A stretch of 12,793 nucleotides of DNA from JBJKRF01 sp046704785 (lineage in GTDB: Bacteria > Chloroflexota > Anaerolineae > Anaerolineales > Villigracilaceae): the NCBI GenBank assembly GCA_046704785.1, contig JBJKRF010000061.1, forward strand, positions 1 to 12,793, read 5' to 3'. The notes beneath the pieces are model-generated. The model was given only the letters and a program-made list of their open reading frames with translations, was not told the DNA's origin and searched no databases. Each line of letters begins with the position of its first letter. Positions within the stretch are counted from its first letter, which is position 1. This document shows, one piece after another, positions 6,262-12,793 of the stretch. Position numbers and translations under genes: made by a program.

Positions 6262-7199
6262 AAGACCAGGTTGAGGATGAGACCCAGCCCCTGACGAGCG
6301 AACCCAGCCGCCAGGAGGTGTTCGCCTCCCAAAACGCCAACTGGTGGGAAGGCGGGCAAAAGGTCAAAACCGGCGAAACATTTGCGCCGCGCAAGCTCGA
6401 TACCCCGCTCGATAAATTGAGTCGCAGGAACGCCGGACGCCGCTCCGAAACGCGCACCGAGCGCAAGCGTGGGCGTTATATTATGTCCCGCCCGGCCAAC
6501 GGCAGCACCGACATCGCCTTCGACGCCACCATCCGCGCTGCGGCGCCCTATCAAAGGCACCGCAGCGAAAAGCGCAAAAAATTGGCCTTTGCCATCGAAA
6601 AAAGAGATTTACAGAAAAAAGTGCGCGTCAAACGGATGGCCAACCTGGTTCTGTTTTTGGTGGACGCCTCCTGGTCGATGGCGGTTGCCGAGCGTATGAA
6701 CGCCACCAAAGGAGCCATTCTGTCCCTGTTGACGGATGCCTACCAGCGGCGCGACCGCGTGGGCCTGATCGTGTTCCAGAAGGATCGGGCCACCCTCGTC
6801 CTGCCGCCGACAATCAGCGTCCAACTGGCCCAGAGAGCGCTCATGGACATCCCCGTTGGCGGCAAGACGCCGCTCTCCGCCGGCCTGCTCATGGCGTCGG
6901 ATGTTCTGCGCCAGGAAAAACTCATCCACCCGGACATCGAACCCTTGCTGATCGTCCTGACCGACGGCGCCGGGAATGTCTCCATTGGCCCGTTGGCGCC
7001 GCAGGAGGAGTCGTTCAACTTCGCCGAAGTGATCGCCAACGAAAAAATAAAGTCCATTGTCATCAATATGGAACATGCCGCCTTCGATCAGGGATTGGCG
7101 CAACAGCTCGCCGACCACCTGGCAGCGCCCTGCTACGCCTTGAACGAGATCAAAGCCGAAAACCTGTACCACACCGTCCGTAATGAAATGAAGAAATAG
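5155..7199 (+). CDS. chlD: I-D fused metal chelatase subunit (ChlD-like, putative cobaltochelatase) made by -1 frameshift
   Basis: Joining 5155-6249 to 6249-7199 by a -1 shift gives 681 residues. The product has an AAA+ domain (1-330), an acidic Pro/Gln-rich linker, a basic hinge with RKRGRYI, and a C-terminal VWA domain (about 496-681). This is the architecture of stand-alone ChlD/putative cobaltochelatase proteins. The VWA metal site (MIDAS) is complete: DASWSM (D504, S506, S508), the threonine in GGKTPL (T572) and LTDG (D604). The usual Gly of DASGSM is Trp here, at a position that does not bind metal. The VWA frame is open only from 6135 onward and contains no ATG, GTG or TTG before GTG 6318, which has GGAG abutting it with no spacer. 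Independent translation from there, or from ATG 6483, would be unusual. The alternative is a missing A in the assembly, which would make the gene simply continuous. Confidence 0.75.
6242..6250 (+). promoter_or_regulatory. A9 slippery run: candidate -1 frameshift or transcriptional slippage site
   Basis: Nine consecutive A follow G6241. In the zero frame they read GAA AAA AAA AGT, so A_AAA_AAA (6243-6249) is a canonical X_XXY_YYZ heptamer. A -1 slip continues AAG TCA ACT into the VWA frame, while no slip reaches TAA at 6259-6261 three codons later. A run of nine A is also long enough for RNA polymerase slippage. I see GAGGAG at 6211-6216, 26 bases upstream, but no strong stem-loop at the usual 5-9 bases downstream. 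The stimulator is therefore missing, weak or not visible by eye. Confidence 0.7.
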
Positions 7200-7385
7200 A
7201 GTCGGCGCCTGAACGAGGGGAAAGTAACCGTGGGAGTGGAATGCCAGCATCGAGGGCCCAAATCAGGATCAGGTTAGAATACCTTAAAAACACGCCACTC
7301 CTTCGACGACGTTTTTTCCTACAAATCCGCTCCATCCCGCTGATTTCCAGAGAACCATAACCTTTTCAGTTTTGCCAGGAAGAAA
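7200..7385. other. Intergenic region upstream of the first CDF gene
   Basis: The region contains the middle copy of the dispersed repeat (7321-7357). I found no convincing terminator for the chelatase gene and no good promoter. TAGAAT at 7275-7280 resembles a -10 box but has no matching -35. A 40-codon frame at 7241-7363 runs into the repeat and is not credible as a gene. Confidence 0.5.
7321..7357 (+). repeat. Dispersed repeat core, copy 2 (diverged)
   Basis: This copy begins ACAAATCCGC and ends GAGAACCA, matching 88-124 at 31 of 37 positions without gaps and in the same orientation. It lacks the C-run and the flanking palindrome seen at copy 1, so it looks like an older or truncated copy. 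It lies about 30 bases upstream of the CDF start. Confidence 0.7.
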
Positions 7386-8312
7386 ATGCCCGACAAGTCT
7401 CCCCTCTCGCAATCCAGCCGCAGCTCGTTGACGCGTTTTGCGTGGCTCTCCATCGCCGCCGCCTTGACGACCATGGCCCTGAAATCGAGCGCTTACCTGC
7501 TGACCGGTTCGGTGGGCCTGCTTTCCGACGCGGTCGAGTCCCTTGCCAACCTGGCAGGGGCGCTCATGGCGTTGGGCATGTTGACCATCGCGGCCCGCCC
7601 ACCCGACGAAAGTCACGTGTACGGGCACAGCAAAGCGGAATATTTCGCCAGCAGCCTGGAAGGGATTTTGATCCTGGTTGCCTCGGCAGGTATCATCGCA
7701 AGCGCCGTCCAACGCCTGCTCAACCCACAGCCACTCGAACAACTGGGCGTGGGGTTGGCGATCTCGATTTTCGCTTCCCTGGTCAATTTCGGGGTGGCGC
7801 GCGTGCTGATGACGGCGGGGAAAAAGCACAACTCGATCTCCCTGGAGGCCGACGCCCACCACCTGATGACCGACGTCTGGACTTCGGTGGGTGTTATCGG
7901 CGGCGTCGCCATGGTGGCATTGACCCACTGGAATCCGCTGGACGCGCTCGTGGCTTTGCTGGTTGCCATCAACATCATCTGGACCGGTATCCAGTTGGTG
8001 CGACGCTCCGTGGCCGGTTTGATGGACACCTCGTTGCCACAAAAAGACCAGGAAATCATCGAAACGGTGCTGGCAAAGTACCGTGCGGAGGGCGTGGAAT
8101 TCCATGCGCTGCTGACACGTCAGGCTGCCTCGCGCCGCTTCGTATCGATGCACGTGCTGGTGCCGGGGCGCTGGAGCGTGCATCACGCCCACCATCTCGC
8201 CGAAGACATCGAATCAGACATCCGTACGGCGCTGGGCGAGGCAGTGGTCATCACACACCTGGAGCCTATCGAGGACGAAATTTCACTGCACGATATCCCC
8301 CTTGACCATTAA
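7386..8312 (+). CDS. Cation diffusion facilitator transporter (FieF/CDF family)
   Basis: This 308-residue inner-membrane exporter of divalent metals (Zn, Fe, Mn or Co) uses the proton gradient. It shows six membrane helices in the first 210 residues, with the signature HVYGHSKAEYF (77-87) after helix 2. The transport site in helix 2 lies in LLSDAVESL (D48) and in helix 5 in ADAHHLMTDVW, where H159 and D163 form HxxxD. A cytoplasmic dimerisation domain with several histidines (about 215-308) follows. It differs clearly from the CzcD-type paralogue at the right end: there is no HxxxD in helix 2, which has D-x2-E-S instead. The ATG at 7386 has AGGAAG (7377-7382) close upstream. It converges on the HXXEE gene with one base between stop codons. 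The metal is not predictable from these residues. Confidence 0.92.
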   Translation: MPDKSPLSQSSRSSLTRFAWLSIAAALTTMALKSSAYLLTGSVGLLSDAVESLANLAGALMALGMLTIAARPPDESHVYGHSKAEYFASSLEGILILVASAGIIASAVQRLLNPQPLEQLGVGLAISIFASLVNFGVARVLMTAGKKHNSISLEADAHHLMTDVWTSVGVIGGVAMVALTHWNPLDALVALLVAINIIWTGIQLVRRSVAGLMDTSLPQKDQEIIETVLAKYRAEGVEFHALLTRQAASRRFVSMHVLVPGRWSVHHAHHLAEDIESDIRTALGEAVVITHLEPIEDEISLHDIPLDH

Positions 8313-8313
8313 A

Positions 8314-8898
8314 TCAGTTCGTAAGCGAAATCTTACGACGGGCGTACAGCACAATGCCGGCATGCACCAGGATGGCCGCCAACAGCGCCAGTCCGTGCGG
8401 AAGAAAGCCGGCGCTGTTGGCGCGCGTGAGCACATACGCCGCATAACCACCCACCGGCAGGAACAGGAAGATACCCGTCCACAGGCCAGGGTTATATATC
8501 CGTTTGACGAGGCTGGTGACAATGTGAACCAAGGCATTGAACAACATCAGGTAAACGGCAACCAACCCCCAAACGATCCCGGCATAGACAGAAAGATACA
8601 GCACCGCAATGTCGGCCATCCAGACGGCCAGAATATTGATCCAGAAGATATCCGTGTTGCTCAAGACCGATTTCCCGCCGCCGAGGTTCTTGTCGACAAA
8701 GGCTTTGAACTGCCCGTCGGCGTGTTCCTCGAACTGATGGAACATGTAGACCGGCAGCAACAGGAAGACCAGGAAGGCCTCACGGCTCAGGCCTTGGCGC
8801 AGGAATGGGGCCAAGAGCAATAACAAAACACCGATGGGCAGGCTGGCCTTGGCCCAATTTGCCACCATCCATTCGAAATATGAATCGCTTTTTGTCAT
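8314..8898 (-). CDS. HXXEE domain-containing membrane protein
   Basis: This 194-residue polytopic protein has about six membrane helices and the family signature YMFHQFEEHADG (H54, E57, E58) at the end of helix 2. A second conserved-looking segment, FNALVHIVTSL, lies in a later helix. HXXEE proteins are widespread but their function is not established; the His and Glu pair suggests metal binding or catalysis within the membrane. The ATG at 8898 is only 23 bases from the stop of the ABC-F gene on the same strand, so the two probably share a message. There is no strong ribosome binding site. The 3' end abuts the CDF stop with one base between, leaving no room for an intergenic terminator. Confidence 0.85.
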   Translation of the reverse strand: MTKSDSYFEWMVANWAKASLPIGVLLLLLAPFLRQGLSREAFLVFLLLPVYMFHQFEEHADGQFKAFVDKNLGGGKSVLSNTDIFWINILAVWMADIAVLYLSVYAGIVWGLVAVYLMLFNALVHIVTSLVKRIYNPGLWTGIFLFLPVGGYAAYVLTRANSAGFLPHGLALLAAILVHAGIVLYARRKISLTN

Positions 8899-8920
8899 CT
8901 ATAGCTCGCTCTCATGATAT

Positions 8921-10921
<2,001 letters not shown>

Positions 10922-11005
10922 GGTCTGAAGAATAAGTGTGGAAAGGCAGAGAAGCAAAAACGTCAAGATACAATGAGTATGCTTTCAGCAGCGTAGCCCC
11001 CGTCG

Positions 11006-11011
11006 ATTATA
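11006..11011 (-). promoter_or_regulatory. Possible -10 box for the ABC-F gene
   Basis: TATAAT on the minus strand at 11011-11006 is a perfect hexamer, about 85 bases before ATG 10921. No good -35 lies at 16-18 bases (GAAAAA). This is a weak, hexamer-only call. Confidence 0.3.
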
Positions 11012-11066
11012 CCCAAATTGTGCTTTCCTTTTTCGCTGGAACTTGCATCTTCTATCGATCCGTCGG

Positions 11067-11201
11067 ATGGTTCTCAAGAAATGGAATGATCTCGATCCAA
11101 CTGATCCCATGACTTATGTGTTCATTGCAGGGCTTGTTCTGGCGTTAATTGCATTCGGCGTCGTCCATCTTCGGTTCGACAAGTTCACCCATAACCAGTG
11201 A
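11067..11201 (+). CDS. Candidate 44-residue single-pass membrane microprotein
   Basis: An ATG at 11067 opens a 44-codon frame ending TGA at 11201, in a gap that otherwise holds no gene. The peptide has a polar N-terminus (KKWNDLDPTDPM) and one clean hydrophobic helix of about 19 residues (TYVFIAGLVLALIAFGVVH). A basic, polar tail (LRFDKFTHNQ) follows. That organisation resembles small membrane proteins rather than random sequence. It lies between the divergent ABC-F promoter region and the 3' end of the CzcD gene. No clear ribosome binding site precedes the ATG; an in-frame TTG at 11043 would extend it by eight residues. I do not recognise a family. It could be chance, since short frames are common. 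Confidence 0.45.
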   Translation: MVLKKWNDLDPTDPMTYVFIAGLVLALIAFGVVHLRFDKFTHNQ

Positions 11202-11255
11202 GTGGTATCGAACAGGGCGCATTCCACCGGCTCCACTCTCCCGGCCCTTGCGACG

Positions 11256-12215
11256 TCACAACTTTTCCTTTACGTGTGCGTGCAGAAATTCCATCTCTTG
11301 CATATCACAATATAACAGGTCTGGTGCGCACTCCTCGCACTCCAATTGCAAAGTGGCATGGCCAATGTGATAGCGCTGATCGACCAGGTCGTTGACCCGC
11401 GCCTGAATAGCAACACCCTCACGAATAGAAATGTTCGCGGTCACGATGTGCGCCGACATAGTGCGCAGGTTGCGACTGATACTCCAGACATGCAGATCGT
11501 GTACGCCGTACACCCCTTCCAAGGCAGTGATGTCGCGCACCATTTCCTTCATGTTTACGTCATGCGGGGTTGCCTCCAGCAAAATATCAACCGCTTCGCG
11601 CAAAATGCCCCAGGCGCTCCACAAAATCAAGGCGCCGATAAAAACGCTCGCCAACGGATCGAGCCAATTCCAGCCGGTAAAAAGAATCAGCACCCCGGCA
11701 ATGACGGCCCCCAGCGTAGAGAGCACGTCTCCCAGCAGGTGGATGAACGCCGAGTGCATATTCAAGTCCTGTTCACTGCCGCGTTTGACGAGCAGGGCAG
11801 TCGCCAGATTGACAATCAAGGCCAGTATCCCGACCCCAATCAGAATGCCCGACCGAACGCCAGACGGCGTGGCAAAACGCTGCCAGGCCTCGTAGAAAAT
11901 TCCCAGCGCGATCACCACCAGTGTAGTGGCGTTGACCAGTGCGACCAGAATTCCGGCGCGATGATAACCGTAGGTGTTGCGCGCGTTCGAAGGCTGGTCT
12001 GCCAACCGGACAGCGACCCAACTCAGGCCGAGGGCGAGCACGTCGGTCAGGTTGTGCGCCGCATCCGTAAGCAAAGCCAACGAATTGGCAAAAATCCCGG
12101 CGACGGCTTCGACTGCCACGAACGCCAGCGTCAATCCAAGCGAAAGCGCCAAACGCGAGGCGGCCCGCCCGGCAATTTTTTCGAAGTGCGTATGAGCGTG
12201 TGCGAAATCCTGCAT
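11256..12215 (-). CDS. czcD: CzcD-type cation diffusion facilitator (Zn/Cd/Co efflux)
   Basis: This 319-residue inner-membrane exporter swaps cytoplasmic Zn, Cd or Co for protons. Six membrane helices are expected. The metal site is complete: helix 2 TDAAHNLTD (H54, D58) and helix 5 SAFIHLLGD (H159, D163), both HxxxD as in CzcD/ZitB. The N-terminus has a histidine cluster (AHAHTH, 6-10), and the cytoplasmic domain carries the family motif VHDLHVWSISRNLRTMSAHI. Three extra cysteines lie near the C-terminus (C293, C296, C303), followed by HAH. I start at ATG 12215 because AAGGA, overlapping the ArsR stop codon, lies five bases upstream; a longer start at 12290 would lie inside the repressor gene. 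It is eight bases from ArsR, so the two form one operon under metal-responsive control. Confidence 0.94.
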   Translation of the reverse strand: MQDFAHAHTHFEKIAGRAASRLALSLGLTLAFVAVEAVAGIFANSLALLTDAAHNLTDVLALGLSWVAVRLADQPSNARNTYGYHRAGILVALVNATTLVVIALGIFYEAWQRFATPSGVRSGILIGVGILALIVNLATALLVKRGSEQDLNMHSAFIHLLGDVLSTLGAVIAGVLILFTGWNWLDPLASVFIGALILWSAWGILREAVDILLEATPHDVNMKEMVRDITALEGVYGVHDLHVWSISRNLRTMSAHIVTANISIREGVAIQARVNDLVDQRYHIGHATLQLECEECAPDLLYCDMQEMEFLHAHVKEKL

Positions 12216-12223
12216 AGCGATCC

Positions 12224-12514
12224 TTATCCGTATTCCACGTGGTCGAGGCCCATCTGGAAAAGTTTCGTAACGTGGTCGTCGTCCAGGCAATAGAATACCT
12301 GGCGCCCCGCTTTCCGGGCCCGCACCAAGTGCATGTGACGCAATCCGCGCAGCTGGTGCGAAACAGCCGATTCCGACAGGCCTATCGCTTCGGAAATTTC
12401 ACCCACGCTCCTTTCGCGCTCCAGCAGAGTGGAAATGATGCGCAAGCGGTTGGGATCGCTCAAAGCGCTGAACAGGTCGGCGAGGCGAACGGAAGTTGAC
12501 GGGTCAATAGTCAT
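12224..12514 (-). CDS. ArsR/SmtB-family metal-sensing repressor
   Basis: This 96-residue winged-helix repressor has the recognition segment VGEISEAIGLSESAVSHQLRGL and a beta-wing VRARKAGRQVFYCL. Family members release DNA when metal binds. The alpha-5 site of zinc sensors is recognisable as D79, H81 and H92 (LDDDH to LDHVEYG). The fourth ligand, three residues after the last His in SmtB/CzrA, is Tyr here, and Glu94 is two residues after; the alpha-3 cysteine motif of arsenic sensors is absent. The ATG at 12514 has AAGGAG (12523-12518) only three bases upstream; an in-frame TTG at 12535 is unlikely because it lies within the operator. The gene sits behind its own operator and directly before the CzcD exporter, so it probably controls itself and the exporter. 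Zn or a similar divalent metal is the likely inducer. Confidence 0.93.
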   Translation of the reverse strand: MTIDPSTSVRLADLFSALSDPNRLRIISTLLERERSVGEISEAIGLSESAVSHQLRGLRHMHLVRARKAGRQVFYCLDDDHVTKLFQMGLDHVEYG

Positions 12515-12526
12515 AAGCTCCTTAAA

Positions 12527-12552
12527 TATGAACAATTGAGCATATATTCATA
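12527..12552. promoter_or_regulatory. 12-2-12 operator for the ArsR/SmtB repressor
   Basis: The half-sites TATGAACAATTG (12527-12538) and CATATATTCATA (12541-12552) are inverted around AG and agree at 9 of 12 positions. A 12-2-12 imperfect palindrome with TGAA/TTCA ends is the established operator form of SmtB/CzrA-type sensors. It covers the predicted transcription start (near 12546) and touches the -10 box, so a bound repressor would block initiation. Confidence 0.85.
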
Positions 12553-12581
12553 ATTATCTACAAAAAAGAAAGCATTGTCAA
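12553..12581 (-). promoter_or_regulatory. Promoter of the arsR-czcD operon
   Basis: On the minus strand TTGACA (12581-12576) is a perfect -35. It is followed after exactly 17 bases by GATAAT (12558-12553), five of six to consensus. The operator begins immediately downstream. Confidence 0.88.
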
Positions 12582-12725
12582 ATGGCAATTCTTCTTGGTT
12601 CTTTGGGGTCAAAGTGAAGTCGAAGAGTCGATATGGGGAGCCATCCCAGAGAAACACGCTGAGGAGGGCATTCGCACAAAGCAAAATATCCTCTCGACGC
12701 CCCTGCGATCAAATTTCAGAAAGAG
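12582..12725. other. Intergenic region upstream of the metal-resistance operon
   Basis: I see no gene, RNA gene or clear terminator here. It ends at the third repeat copy. Confidence 0.5.
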
Positions 12726-12767
12726 TGGTTCATTGGGAACCTGCGGGATGAAGCCGATTTGTGGGGG
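12726..12767 (-). repeat. Dispersed repeat core, copy 3 (inverted relative to copy 1)
   Basis: The reverse complement of this 42-base core matches 83-124 at 39 of 42 positions. It is followed by G5, TGTT, G10 (12772-12781) and GCGCCGCCGCC, the start of a GC-rich arm like the palindrome at 51-87, cut off by the window end. Within the core GGTTC and GAACC (12727-12731, 12737-12741) can pair around five bases. Confidence 0.85.
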
Positions 12768-12793
12768 TGTTGGGGGGGGGGAGCGCCGCCGCC

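Noticed and set aside
6314..6329. Hairpin GGAGG/CCTCC as a frameshift stimulator
   Set aside because: The stem is only five pairs and starts 64 bases after the slippery run, too far for a classical -1 stimulator.
6318..7199. VWA protein as an independent gene starting at GTG 6318
   Set aside because: GGAG abuts the GTG with no spacing, there is no promoter, and the translation upstream of GTG (TVKDQVEDETQP) is linker-like and continuous with the AAA+ linker. Fusion by frameshift fits better, though not proven.
7241..7363. 40-codon frame upstream of the CDF gene
   Set aside because: It has no ribosome binding site, it overlaps the dispersed repeat, and its peptide shows no membrane or domain features.
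7284..8195. 303-codon open frame on the minus strand opposite the CDF gene
   Set aside because: It is antisense to a clear CDF gene, and its His/Gln/Arg-rich translation is a by-product of GC-rich codons. It has no domain.
11346..12293. 315-codon open frame on the plus strand opposite czcD
   Set aside because: It is antisense to a well-supported CzcD gene; composition is Gln/Arg/Asn-rich without motifs or a ribosome binding site.

Overview
The window reads as bacterial chromosomal DNA of mid-to-high GC, most plausibly from the Chloroflexota (Anaerolineae-like). That assignment is an inference from gene types and style: an I-D type cobalt/magnesium chelatase gene, a four-domain ribosomal protein S1, an HXXEE membrane protein, TTG starts and a dispersed GC-rich repeat. 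No taxonomic marker was searched. No rRNA, CRISPR array, transposase or phage gene is visible.

Layout. Positions 1-230 hold a hairpin and one copy of a dispersed repeat, then a promoter. A plus-strand group follows: type I signal peptidase (244-831), a YgiT-type zinc-finger protein (919-1215) and an unrecognised 180-residue protein (1219-1761). Next is tRNA-Glu(TTC) with its own promoter and terminator (1785-1971). A minus-strand group then runs from ribosomal protein S1 (4882-3653, with a near-consensus promoter and an intrinsic terminator) to an M19 membrane dipeptidase (3565-2477) and a four-helix membrane protein overlapping it by 4 bases (2480-2016). On the plus strand lies a metal-chelatase locus (5155-7199), then a second repeat copy and a cation diffusion facilitator (CDF) transporter (7386-8312). 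On the minus strand follow an ABC-F ATPase (10921-8921) and an HXXEE membrane protein (8898-8314). A 44-codon membrane microprotein candidate lies at 11067-11201 (+). The window closes with a metal-resistance operon on the minus strand, an ArsR/SmtB repressor (12514-12224) and a CzcD-type exporter (12215-11256), behind a consensus promoter and a 12-2-12 operator. The third repeat copy, inverted, sits at the very end.

The most interesting signal is in the chelatase locus. The AAA+ (small subunit-like) frame ends at 6261. The VWA (medium subunit) frame is displaced by -1, has no well-supported start of its own, and joins the first frame at a run of nine A (6242-6250) containing the heptamer A_AAA_AAA. 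Normal decoding gives a 368-residue I subunit and a -1 slip gives a 681-residue I-D protein. One gene could thus supply two chelatase subunits, as has been described for chlD genes in other prokaryotes. A homopolymer sequencing error is the main alternative.

The 42-base repeat core lies at both ends of the window in opposite orientations (39/42 identical), with a diverged third copy at 7321-7357. Both ends falling inside this repeat suggests the window is a whole contig broken at a repetitive element.
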